A stretch of 64,000 bases of DNA from the NCBI GenBank assembly GCA_965220285.1, contig OZ244818.1, positions 5,456,001-5,520,000 of the forward strand. The letters run 5' to 3'. Both the position numbers and the translations under genes were made by a program. Each line of letters starts with the position of its first letter. The first letter of the stretch is position 1. The stretch is from Bin5 sp009843665. GTDB taxonomy: Bacteria > Chloroflexota > Anaerolineae > Caldilineales > Caldilineaceae. Under the pieces are notes generated by a model. That model saw only the letters and a list, made by a program, of their open reading frames with translations, was not told where the DNA came from and did not search any database. Shown here one piece after another: positions 33,691-41,685 of the stretch.

Positions 33691-35586
33691 ATGCGTCGAG
33701 TATTGTTCGTATGGTTTCTGGTAGTCGCCTTAGTGCCGGCAGCGTGCGGCCGTTCAGACGAAGAGGCGGCTCCAGCTGATGAGCCTGCCAGAGAAGTGCA
33801 GACGATGGCGGGAAGGGATACGCCGGGCGGGCTGCCTGAGGTGAATCCTTTGGAAGTGACCGGGGACATAATTTCGGCTGGCAGCTCTACTGTATTCCCC
33901 TTATCCGAGGCCATGGCCGAGCGCTTCAAGGACGAAGGTTTCGCTGACAATATCACCATCGACAGTATTGGCAGCGGCGCCGGTTTCGAGCGCTTCTGCG
34001 TCGCCGGCGAGTCCGACATTTCCAATGCCAGTCGAGCCATCAAGGACTCTGAAAGAGAGTCCTGCGCCGCCATCGACCGCATCCCGATAGAGTTCCGCGT
34101 CGGCACCGATGCGCTGGCCGTAACCGTCAGCAGGGACAATGAGTTCGTCAGCAATCTGACCATGGAGCAGCTGGCGCTGGTCTTCTCCACCGCCAACACC
34201 TGGGCCGACGTCAACCCCGACTGGCCGGCAGAGCCGATTCAGCGTTTCAGCCCCGGCACCGACAGCGGCACCTTCGACTACTTCGTCGAAGAGGTCTTCG
34301 ATAGGGACAAGGAGCCTATTCTGAGCGCCGACGCCCTCCAGCTGTCCGAGGATGACAATGTCCTCGTTCAGGGCGTCACCGGCAGCCCCTACGCAGTAGG
34401 CTACTTCGGCTACGGTTACTACGAGGAGAACGCCGACTCACTCAAGATCGTCGCCATCAACGACGTTGAGGCGACCGCGGCCAACGTCGACAACGGCAGC
34501 TACCCGCTTGCCCGCCCCCTGTACATCTACTCGGATGCAGGCATCATGGCCGAGAAGCCCCAAGTCGCCGCCTTCATCAGCTTCTTCCTGACTTACGTCA
34601 ACGAGGAGATCGAGCGCGTCGGCTACTTCCCGGCTGAATCTTCTGTTCTCAAGGCAGCCAAGCAGAGCCTCCTGCATGCGATGTCGGCACCGTCCGGAGG
34701 CGCTGTGACGGCGATGCTGCCTGAGGTGAATCCCCTGGAAGTGACCGGGGACATAATTTCGGCTGGCAGCTCTACTGTATTCCCCTTATCCGAGGCCATG
34801 GCCGAGCGCTTCAAAGACGAAGGTTTCGCTGACAATATCACCATCGACAGTATTGGCAGCGGCGCCGGTTTCGAGCGCTTCTGCGTCGCCGGCGAGTCCG
34901 ACATTTCCAATGCCAGCCGGGCCATCGAGGACTCTGAAAGAGAGTCCTGCGCCGCCATCGACCGCATCCCGTTAGAGTTCCGCGTCGGCACCGACGCGCT
35001 GGCCGTAACAGTCAGCAGGGACAACGAATTCGTCAGCAATCTCACCATGGAGCAGCTGGCGCTGGTCTTCTCCACCGCCATCACCTGGGCCGACGTCAAC
35101 CCCGACTGGCCGGCAGAGCCGATTCAGCGTTTCAGCCCCGGCACCGACAGCGGCACCTTCGACTACTTCGTCGAAGAGGTCTTCGATAGGGACAAGGAGC
35201 CTATTCTGAGCGCCGACGCCCTCCAGCTGTCCGAGGATGACAATGTCCTCGTTCAGGGCGTAACCGGCAGCCCTTACGCAGTAGGCTACTTCGGCTACGC
35301 CTACTACGAGGAGAACGCCGACTCACTCAAGATCGTCGCCATCAACGACGTTGAGGCGACCACGGCCAACGTCGACAACGGCAGCTACCCGCTTGCCCGC
35401 CCGCTGTATATCTACTCGGATGCCGGCATCATGGCCGAGAAGCCCCAGGTCGCCGCCTTCATCAGCTTCTTCCTGACTTACGTCAACGAGGAGATCGAGC
35501 GCGTCGGCTACTTCCCGACTGAATCTTCCGTTCTCGAGGCAGCCAAGCAGAGCCTCCTAAACGCAATTAAGGCCATGGAGCGGTAG
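33691..35586 (+). CDS. pstS: phosphate-binding protein PstS, tandem double-domain fusion
   Basis: A 631-residue protein with one signal sequence and two complete PstS domains in one frame. A hydrophobic export segment (residues 3-18) ends at Cys19, a probable but imperfect lipobox (PAAC). Domain 1 begins at LPEVNPLEVTGDI (about 48) and domain 2 at the same words 295 residues later. Each has phosphate-contact motifs SAGSSTVFPLSEA and SPGTDSGTFDYF. The 842-nt repeat units (33832-34673 and 34717-35558) differ by about 25 bases by eye, giving only about seven amino acid changes. A 43-nt unique linker joins them. An AAAGGAG site lies 6 nt before the ATG. pstC follows after a stem-loop. Confidence 0.95.
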   Translation: MRRVLFVWFLVVALVPAACGRSDEEAAPADEPAREVQTMAGRDTPGGLPEVNPLEVTGDIISAGSSTVFPLSEAMAERFKDEGFADNITIDSIGSGAGFERFCVAGESDISNASRAIKDSERESCAAIDRIPIEFRVGTDALAVTVSRDNEFVSNLTMEQLALVFSTANTWADVNPDWPAEPIQRFSPGTDSGTFDYFVEEVFDRDKEPILSADALQLSEDDNVLVQGVTGSPYAVGYFGYGYYEENADSLKIVAINDVEATAANVDNGSYPLARPLYIYSDAGIMAEKPQVAAFISFFLTYVNEEIERVGYFPAESSVLKAAKQSLLHAMSAPSGGAVTAMLPEVNPLEVTGDIISAGSSTVFPLSEAMAERFKDEGFADNITIDSIGSGAGFERFCVAGESDISNASRAIEDSERESCAAIDRIPLEFRVGTDALAVTVSRDNEFVSNLTMEQLALVFSTAITWADVNPDWPAEPIQRFSPGTDSGTFDYFVEEVFDRDKEPILSADALQLSEDDNVLVQGVTGSPYAVGYFGYAYYEENADSLKIVAINDVEATTANVDNGSYPLARPLYIYSDAGIMAEKPQVAAFISFFLTYVNEEIERVGYFPTESSVLEAAKQSLLNAIKAMER

Positions 35587-35638
35587 GTCGCTGCAGCTCC
35601 ATTTGCCGGCGACAGCGCTCATAGTGTGAAAATGGAAG

Positions 35639-35672
35639 AGTTGGGGATCAGGGTCCATCCCGGTCCCCAACT
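35639..35672 (+). other. intercistronic stem-loop between pstS and pstC
   Basis: AGTTGGGGA (35639-35647) pairs perfectly with TCCCCAACT (35664-35672) around a 16-nt loop that can form a small inner GGG/CCC stem. There is no T-run. Such hairpins after binding-protein genes are known to stabilise the upstream mRNA and lower expression of the permease genes. Confidence 0.65.
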
Positions 35673-35812
35673 GCTCCAATTGTAGTCAACAGGATTAAAA
35701 TAGGCCGGAATCATAGGCCGAACAGCAACCTTCGAGATAGAGGGCCGGGCGGTTCCCATGCTTCGCCATGGAGCCTGCGCCAGCCGGAAACTTTGGAGAA
35801 AGAGGAAAGAAC

Positions 35813-36823
35813 ATGACACGTTCGGCGCCGGTTGCGCAAGCTGCCATGTCTGCAGAGTCGATGCGCGGGCCAGTGTCAGGCGCGGAGAGCAGCGACGATA
35901 CTGCCCTGGGAGGAGGACCTCGGGTGGACCTGAGGCGAAAGCCGAGAGTTGCTGAATCAGTTATCCATGGGTTTCTCTTCCTCTGCGGCGCCATATCAGT
36001 CCTCACTACGCTGGGCATTGTCTATGTGCTTGGGCGTGAATCACTTCTCTTCTTCGCCAACGAGGAAGTGAACCTGTTGAAGTTTTTCGGAGGAACCGAG
36101 TGGCAGCCCGCCATCGGAAAGTTCGGCATCTGGCCGCTGGTGACCGCCACCTTAATGGCCAGCCTGATAGCGATGGCCGTGGCGCTGCCATTGGGTCTCT
36201 GCATCGCTATCTACCTTAGCGAATATGCCCCCCAAAGGACACGGAGCATATTGAAACCTATCCTTGAGGTTCTGGCAGGAATCCCAACTGTCGTTTACGG
36301 GTATTTCGCCCTGACATTCATGACGCCACTGCTGCGCGGAATTCTTGGCCGTGATGTGGTGGAAATCTATAACACCGCCTCTGCCGGCATCGTCATTGGG
36401 ATACTGGTCATTCCGCTTGTCAGTTCGATGAGCGAGGATGCTCTGAGCGCTGTGCCAAGTTCGCTGCGTCAGGCCTCCTATGGATTGGGGGCCACGAGAC
36501 TTGAAACGGTTGTACGAATCGTGTTGCCTGCAGCGCTTTCCGGCGTTGCAGCAGCCTTCATCGTGGCCATTTCACGCGCGATCGGGGAGACGATGATCGT
36601 GGCCATCGCGGCAGGCGCGGGCCCAAACTTTACCTTCTCGCCGTTTCGGGCGGCCGAAACAATGACAGGGCACATCGTGCGCATCAGCGGCGGCGACCTC
36701 AGTTACGATTCAATTGACTACAACAGCATCTTTGCAATCGGACTGCTACTCTTCCTTTTGACGCTCAGCTTGAATGTTTTGAGTCAGTGGATCGTGCGCC
36801 GCTTCCGCGAGGAGTACGAATGA
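35813..36823 (+). CDS. pstC: phosphate ABC transporter permease PstC
   Basis: A 336-residue inner-membrane permease. About six helices; the BPD-transp-1 domain spans about 105-325, with the EAA loop in SSLRQASYGLGATRLETV and the family segment AEYAPQRTRSILKPILEVLAGIPTVVYGYFA (here SEYAP). The first 40 residues are a hydrophilic cytoplasmic extension. The ATG at 35813 is chosen because AGAGGAAAG lies just upstream. It overlaps pstA by 4 nt (ATGA). Confidence 0.95.
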   Translation: MTRSAPVAQAAMSAESMRGPVSGAESSDDTALGGGPRVDLRRKPRVAESVIHGFLFLCGAISVLTTLGIVYVLGRESLLFFANEEVNLLKFFGGTEWQPAIGKFGIWPLVTATLMASLIAMAVALPLGLCIAIYLSEYAPQRTRSILKPILEVLAGIPTVVYGYFALTFMTPLLRGILGRDVVEIYNTASAGIVIGILVIPLVSSMSEDALSAVPSSLRQASYGLGATRLETVVRIVLPAALSGVAAAFIVAISRAIGETMIVAIAAGAGPNFTFSPFRAAETMTGHIVRISGGDLSYDSIDYNSIFAIGLLLFLLTLSLNVLSQWIVRRFREEYE

Positions 36824-38115
36824 TGGCACTCAACCAGCGGCACGCTCCTAACCAGCCTGCTGGCGGACTGATGCCCTCAGGGTCTGCCTACCACAATCAG
36901 GTCATTGCGCGGCAGCGCCGAGGACGTGCCTGGGCAGTAGTTTTTCAGGCTGCAATGCTTTGCGGAATCATTGCCTTGTGCGCCCTTCTCCTGAATATTC
37001 TCAATCAGTCCTTCGGCTACGTTGCAATCGTCAACAATATCGATCCGGCTGAGCTGGCAGTTGACGGTGTGCCGCTGGACAAGCTGCCCAAAGACGAGCT
37101 CGTGGGCATTCTTGAGGCGAATATTTCCGCAGGATTGATGCGGCGATATGAGCACGACATGCCATTTACTGAGAGAAGTCGCGAGAACGTCCACGAATTG
37201 ATTCTGGAGCGGGTGGTAGAACCACAAGTACAGGCATCCTGGGGGCTGATTGACTCGATATTCGCCCGCGAGAGCGTCTTAAGGGAGGCAGAAGAGCGCT
37301 ATCCTGGATCTGATGTGTACTTTCGCAGCTGGCTTACTGCCGGTTTCATAAGTAAGTCACAATCGAGCGAACCGCTGCGTGCAGGCGTCCGCACCGCGAT
37401 TTTCGGTTCCCTGTGGGTTGTTGCCATCACCATTCTGTTTTCCTTTCCCATTGGCGTGGGCGCGGCGATCTACCTGGAAGAGTACGCGCGCAAGGATCGC
37501 CTACTCAATAGGTTGATTCAGACCAATATCAATAATCTGGCCGGCGTGCCGTCGATCATCTACGGCATGCTGGGGCTGGCGATTTTTGTTCGCATTCTGG
37601 AAGTGATAACAAGCGGAGCGTTTCTGGGCGTAGGAGACCAGTCCACTGCCAACGGACGCACGATTGTATCGGCCGGTCTGACACTTGGGCTGCTGATTCT
37701 CCCGTTGATCATTATTAACGGCCAAGAGGCGATTCGGGCCGTCCCGAGTTCACTGCGGCAGGCGGGCTTCGGGTTGGGCGCAACCCACTGGCAGGTAATC
37801 TGGCATCATGTTTTGCCGAGCGCAATGCCAGGCGTCCTGACGGGAACTATTCTGGCGGTGAGCCGGGCTATTGGCGAAACCGCTCCGCTGGTCGTGGTAG
37901 GTGCGTCAACTTTTATTGCTCTTGATCCCAGAGGGCCGTTTTCCAAGTTTACGGTACTGCCCATCCAGATCTATCAATGGACATCGCGGCCGCAAGACGA
38001 ATTCCGGAATCTGGCAGCAGCGGCCATACTGGTCCTTCTGATTCTTCTGTTGTCTCTAAACGCTTGCGCGGTGCTACTGCGAAACCGCTTTGACCGCAGT
38101 CGGGCAACCGCCTAG
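36820..38115 (+). CDS. pstA: phosphate ABC transporter permease PstA, with large extracytoplasmic insertion
   Basis: 431 residues, against about 280-300 for typical PstA. TM1 is near residues 38-60. About 120 hydrophilic residues follow (about 62-185, including EELILERVVEPQVQ-like helices and SWGLIDSIFARES) before the permease core starts at VRTAIFGSLWVVAITILFSF. The core has NNLAGVPSIIYGMLGL and the EAA loop SSLRQAGFGLGATHWQVIW. GAGGAG lies 6 nt before the ATG, which overlaps the pstC stop. The inserted loop would face outward, towards the binding protein. Confidence 0.95.
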   Translation: MMALNQRHAPNQPAGGLMPSGSAYHNQVIARQRRGRAWAVVFQAAMLCGIIALCALLLNILNQSFGYVAIVNNIDPAELAVDGVPLDKLPKDELVGILEANISAGLMRRYEHDMPFTERSRENVHELILERVVEPQVQASWGLIDSIFARESVLREAEERYPGSDVYFRSWLTAGFISKSQSSEPLRAGVRTAIFGSLWVVAITILFSFPIGVGAAIYLEEYARKDRLLNRLIQTNINNLAGVPSIIYGMLGLAIFVRILEVITSGAFLGVGDQSTANGRTIVSAGLTLGLLILPLIIINGQEAIRAVPSSLRQAGFGLGATHWQVIWHHVLPSAMPGVLTGTILAVSRAIGETAPLVVVGASTFIALDPRGPFSKFTVLPIQIYQWTSRPQDEFRNLAAAAILVLLILLLSLNACAVLLRNRFDRSRATA

Positions 38116-38131
38116 AGGAGTTTCTTTAATC

Positions 38132-38965
38132 ATGACAGTTGCAATCGAACGCCCTACTCAAGCCGCATCCGGGAGCGTAAAGGCTTCACCTAATGGGGCG
38201 GGCAGGTATGTTATCGAGGCCGAAAGCATGCACGTTTACTACGGCGACTTTTGCGCTGTAGGCGATGTAGACATGAAGGTACCGACAAACAAGATTACTG
38301 CGATCATTGGCCCTTCGGGGTGCGGGAAGAGTACGGTCTTGCGTTGCTTTAACCGTATGAACGATTTGATTTCGAGCGCCCGCATTGAAGGTAAAGTCCT
38401 GTTTCAGGGACAGAACATTTACGACGAAGACGTAGATCCGGTGGAAGTTCGACGCCGAATTGGGATGGTGTTTCAGAAACCGAACCCATTTCCCAAAACG
38501 ATTTACGAGAACGTCGCCTGGGGTACGCGAATAAACGGATTCCGGGGCGACATGGACGAAATGGTAGAAAGGGCGCTGCGGTCAGCCGCATTGTGGGAGG
38601 AGGTGAAGGACAAACTGCAACAGAGTGCTCTAGGGCTTTCGGGCGGACAGCAGCAGCGGCTGTGCATTGCGAGAGCAATCGCGGTCGAGCCGGAGATAAT
38701 CCTCATGGACGAACCTGCCTCGGCATTGGATCCGATCGCCACTTTACGGATCGAAGATCTGATGAAGGAGTTGTCGGAGAAATATACTATAATTGTAGTC
38801 ACGCACAACATGCAGCAGGCAGCCCGGATATCCGACTTTACCGCCTTTTTCAGCGTGGATGACAGACGGACCGGGAATCTGATTGAGTTTGACGAAACCG
38901 AGAAGATCTTCACAAATCCGGGTCAGAAGAGGACGGAAGACTACATCACAGGCCGATTCGGTTGA
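38132..38965 (+). CDS. pstB: phosphate ABC transporter ATPase PstB
   Basis: A 277-residue ATPase. Walker A is GPSGCGKST (about 52-60), Q-loop region GMVFQKPNPFPKTIYENV, signature LSGGQQQR, Walker B IILMDEPASALDP and the H-loop VVTHNMQQAARISDF. The PstB-typical end EKIFTNPGQKRTEDYITGRFG is intact. GAGGAG lies about 12 nt before the ATG at 38132. It follows pstA by 16 nt. Confidence 0.97.
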   Translation: MTVAIERPTQAASGSVKASPNGAGRYVIEAESMHVYYGDFCAVGDVDMKVPTNKITAIIGPSGCGKSTVLRCFNRMNDLISSARIEGKVLFQGQNIYDEDVDPVEVRRRIGMVFQKPNPFPKTIYENVAWGTRINGFRGDMDEMVERALRSAALWEEVKDKLQQSALGLSGGQQQRLCIARAIAVEPEIILMDEPASALDPIATLRIEDLMKELSEKYTIIVVTHNMQQAARISDFTAFFSVDDRRTGNLIEFDETEKIFTNPGQKRTEDYITGRFG

Positions 38966-38989
38966 GCCTGCCTTGCAATTGGAGGGAGC

Positions 38990-39505
38990 ATGAGAAAAGA
39001 CAAGAAGCATGTCCTCATACTGTGTACAGGCAATTCTTGCCGCAGTCAGATGGCTGAGGGGCTCGTCAATGCGTATCTTGGTGAGGACTGGCAGGCGTTT
39101 TCGGCTGGCACGGCGCCTTCAGGGATGATTCATCCACTTGCAGTACGGGCTATGGCAGAAATCGATATCGACATTAGTGAAGGCACTACGGACTCGGTCG
39201 ACATTTATCAAGAGATGCAGCTGGACCTGGTTATCACGGTCTGCGATAGTGCGGCGAAGAACTGCCCCATGTGGATTGGAGACGAGGAAGTCAAGCACAT
39301 GCCATTTGAAGATCCTACTAAGCTGGTTGGCAGCGATTCAGACAGGATCTCAGCTTGCAGGCAGGTGCGGGAACTGATGCGTGACAGAATACTACCCTAC
39401 CTTCAGAGTCGACAGTCCAGCGGATGGAAAGGAGCACATCGATGGGACAGCTCCTGCGTACCTCATTTGCCAGAGAGTTGGAGACGCTGCAGACCGACAC
39501 ATTGA
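38990..39505 (+). CDS. arsC: thioredoxin-coupled arsenate reductase (LMW-PTP fold)
   Basis: Reduces arsenate to arsenite. The phosphatase-type P-loop is CTGNSCR (Cys12-Arg18), and two further cysteines at 85 and 92 (VCDSAAKNC) have the seven-residue spacing of the Cys82/Cys89 redox pair in the S. aureus enzyme, so all three catalytic cysteines are present. The family domain ends near residue 138 (LPYLQSRQ). The last about 30 residues are read from DNA that also holds the phoU ribosome site and first codons, and have no family similarity. Placed inside the pst operon, it would detoxify arsenate entering by the phosphate route. Confidence 0.9.
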   Translation: MRKDKKHVLILCTGNSCRSQMAEGLVNAYLGEDWQAFSAGTAPSGMIHPLAVRAMAEIDIDISEGTTDSVDIYQEMQLDLVITVCDSAAKNCPMWIGDEEVKHMPFEDPTKLVGSDSDRISACRQVRELMRDRILPYLQSRQSSGWKGAHRWDSSCVPHLPESWRRCRPTH

Positions 39506-40110
39506 TGCTGGGAAGCATGGTGATCCAGGCATTGAAGGAATCGGTCGAAGCGCTGCGGCAGAGGGATATGGAGACTGCGAGGCGCTTAATCAAAGAAGAT
39601 GCGGTGATCAACAGAAAGCGTTTCGAAATCGAGGCTGACTGCCTGCGGTTGATCGCGACGCAACAGCCGATGGCAGGGAATCTGCGGTTGATCGCAGCTG
39701 TACTGGAGATCAGTACAGAGTTGGAGCGAATAGGGGACTACGCGAAGGGCATCGGGCGGATAATCCTATTGATCGGCCCAGAGGCTTTGCTAAAGCCGCT
39801 GGTAGATATACCTCGCATGTGCGATATCGCTACGAACATGCTACAACAAGCTCTCGATGCGTTCCTGAACCAAGACTTGGAAGCCGCCAGAACGATTCCC
39901 CTGCAAGACGACGAGGTCGATGCCCTGTATAACCAGGTCCACCGAGACCTGATCGCGATGATTCTTGAGGATCCTTCGCTGATAGACCGCACGAACTACC
40001 TGCTATGGGCCGCGCACAACCTGGAACGGGCCGCTGACAGAGTTACCAACATTTGTGAGCGGATAATCTTTACCGTTACCGGTGAGTTCATCGAATTTGA
40101 CATGAATTGA
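39442..40110 (+). CDS. phoU: phosphate transport regulator PhoU
   Basis: A 222-residue, all-helical PhoU with two repeats. Metal-cluster-type motifs are visible: ELERIGDYAKGIGR near 92-105 and NLERAADRVTNICER near 193-207. It restrains PhoR signalling and Pst activity when phosphate is plentiful. AAAGGAG ends 7 nt before the ATG at 39442, which is why this start is preferred over the ATG at 39424. The first 64 nt overlap the end of arsC in another frame. Confidence 0.95.
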   Translation: MGQLLRTSFARELETLQTDTLMLGSMVIQALKESVEALRQRDMETARRLIKEDAVINRKRFEIEADCLRLIATQQPMAGNLRLIAAVLEISTELERIGDYAKGIGRIILLIGPEALLKPLVDIPRMCDIATNMLQQALDAFLNQDLEAARTIPLQDDEVDALYNQVHRDLIAMILEDPSLIDRTNYLLWAAHNLERAADRVTNICERIIFTVTGEFIEFDMN

Positions 40111-40177
40111 AGTGGGTTTGGCCGGAACGTCCCCGCGTTGTGCCGCTAAATCATTCCAATTGCGTTTGAAACCGGGT

Positions 40178-40215
40178 CTGAAAATGTTCATTTACCGTGC
40201 TATTTCAGTTTTTTT
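40178..40215 (+). terminator. weak terminator after phoU
   Basis: CTGAAA (40178-40183) and TTTCAG (40203-40208) can pair around a 19-nt loop, followed directly by seven T residues (40209-40215). The stem is short and AT-rich; the T-run is good. Confidence 0.4.
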
Positions 40216-40219
40216 CGGG

Positions 40220-40248
40220 TTGACTTAGGGTCCGGCATCGTATAGAAT
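40220..40248 (+). promoter_or_regulatory. sigma-70 type promoter P1
   Basis: TTGACT (40220-40225), a 17-nt spacer, TAGAAT (40243-40248). It lies just after the T-run of the phoU terminator and would give a leader of about 260 nt to the ATG at 40514. Confidence 0.65.
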
Positions 40249-40377
40249 TGGTCCCACTTGCGTCCGGGTCACGAGATGTCATTCCAAAGGGAAACAGGAG
40301 TTTGCAATTATCGGGAGTTTCCCTTATCATTCGGAGCGCAAGTACGGGACCCCCCCTTAGCTGCTGTTTCAGGAGCA

Positions 40378-40406
40378 TTGTCTCTTTTTTCAATTGATGT
40401 TACAAT
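40378..40406 (+). promoter_or_regulatory. sigma-70 type promoter P2
   Basis: TTGTCT (40378-40383), a 17-nt spacer, TACAAT (40401-40406), with AT-rich spacer DNA. It would give a leader of about 100 nt for the lipoprotein gene. Confidence 0.6.
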
Positions 40407-40513
40407 CTCCGCTGATCCAGCCAGCGAGATTGATCATAATCGTTCGTGTATTCCGCACTCTTGCAGAATTCAATCATCACCCTTTTACCTTGACCGCCCT
40501 TAGGAGGTATGAA

Positions 40514-41479
40514 ATGCTCAAACGACGTGTGAGGTTCTGGGCCGCTATAATGCTTATTGCAGTTATTGCTGTGTCGGGCTGCGCGCCGCGCGCCGGCCAG
40601 GGAAGTATCGAGGCCGATGCCGACCAATTGGTCATTGACCTGCCTGCGCTGGTACTTGACTTTGGCGTGGACGGGATGGCCACGATTAAGAACGCTGCCT
40701 TGGCCGACCTGGTGGGCTCCCTTGGCGTAGATATGGATCTGGCCGTTCCGGCTGAGATGGTCTTCATGATGGAGGCCAGTAACATTCAGCACATCCAGGT
40801 TAGCAACACACCTGAGGGCTTGCTGCTTCTGGTCAACGGTCGGAGTATTCCGAATATCAGCTACGATGGCGATTCGCTGAATGCGCTCCCGGGAGCGCTG
40901 AGTTCCTTCGGCATGGTCATTCCGATGGCGGATCTGCTCTTTGCGTTGGTGGACAGGATTGGGATTGGCGTGATTGCCCGCTTCCCGGTCGCGCCTGGGG
41001 CTGACGAGATTCCGCTCTACGTGGCAGGTGACAGCGACGCAGCGATGGCTGCCCAAGCCGCACAGGAAGAGTTCCTGGCAGCCGTGGGCACGCCGCCGCG
41101 CATCAATCTGCCGATTTTCTATGAGGCGGATGGCAGCTTCAGCATCGGCGACATGTCCATTGATGAGATGAATGCGATGACGGGAGGGGCGCTTGGCGGT
41201 CTTGCCTTGACCATAGGTCAGATCGGAATGGCTGGGGCCCTGGGGATCTCGCAATTGGGCATCAGCACAAATGTCGACGGGATCACGATTTCCATCGACG
41301 GCGACGCATTGCCGACTTTGGACTGGTCAGATGGCAAGGCCAGCAACCTGATCGAACTGGTAACCAGCATCCCATTGCTGGACATGGCGATGCCGGGCAT
41401 GGGTTCGATGATGCCCACGATTCTTCAGATTCTGCCGCTGGTGCAGGCGACAGAGTTCGACCTGACGTTGCATTTCTAG
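40514..41479 (+). CDS. lipoprotein of unknown function
   Basis: A 321-residue protein. The signal peptide with basic start LKRRVRF and hydrophobic core ends in a lipobox (AVSGC, Cys about 22). The rest is acidic and very rich in Ala, Gly, Met, Leu and Ile, with repeated short segments such as ALVLDFGVDG, GISTNVDGITISIDG and DGSFSIGD that suggest a beta-sandwich or beta-helix surface fold. AGGAGG lies 6 nt before the ATG at 40514. The gene has its own promoters and a strong terminator, so it is probably monocistronic and well expressed. I recognise no family. Confidence 0.75.
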   Translation: MLKRRVRFWAAIMLIAVIAVSGCAPRAGQGSIEADADQLVIDLPALVLDFGVDGMATIKNAALADLVGSLGVDMDLAVPAEMVFMMEASNIQHIQVSNTPEGLLLLVNGRSIPNISYDGDSLNALPGALSSFGMVIPMADLLFALVDRIGIGVIARFPVAPGADEIPLYVAGDSDAAMAAQAAQEEFLAAVGTPPRINLPIFYEADGSFSIGDMSIDEMNAMTGGALGGLALTIGQIGMAGALGISQLGISTNVDGITISIDGDALPTLDWSDGKASNLIELVTSIPLLDMAMPGMGSMMPTILQILPLVQATEFDLTLHF

Positions 41480-41553
41480 GTCGGTTATCGCCTGAACAGG
41501 CCTGGCTGACAGTAATGACTGACTAAGTCGGGCGAGTGTCAAGCTTGAAAGGA

Positions 41554-41585
41554 AGAGGAGCGGCTTATCGCCGTTCCTCTTTTTG
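41554..41585 (+). terminator. strong rho-independent terminator
   Basis: AGAGGAGCGGC (41554-41564) pairs with GCCGTTCCTCT (41570-41580) with one G-T wobble, loop TTATC, and is followed by TTTT. It lies 75 nt past the lipoprotein stop. Confidence 0.85.
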
Positions 41586-41685
41586 CATTGGTTGAAGGGG
41601 CTCCGCTGAAAGTTTCAGCTGGCGTTCAGTAGACAGAGGGCGACCAGATTGAAGTACTAACCACCGGAAGGGGTTGGGGAAGAGT

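Larger units (their letters stand above)
40111..40513. other. 403-nt spacer with terminator and two promoters
   Basis: Separates the pst-phoU operon from the next lipoprotein gene. It holds a weak terminator and two good sigma-70-type promoters, listed separately. No gene is supported. Confidence 0.6.

Noticed and set aside
33832..35558. Tandem PstS as an assembly artefact
   Set aside because: About 25 scattered, mostly silent differences and a unique 43-nt linker argue for two real copies, though reads were not available to prove it.
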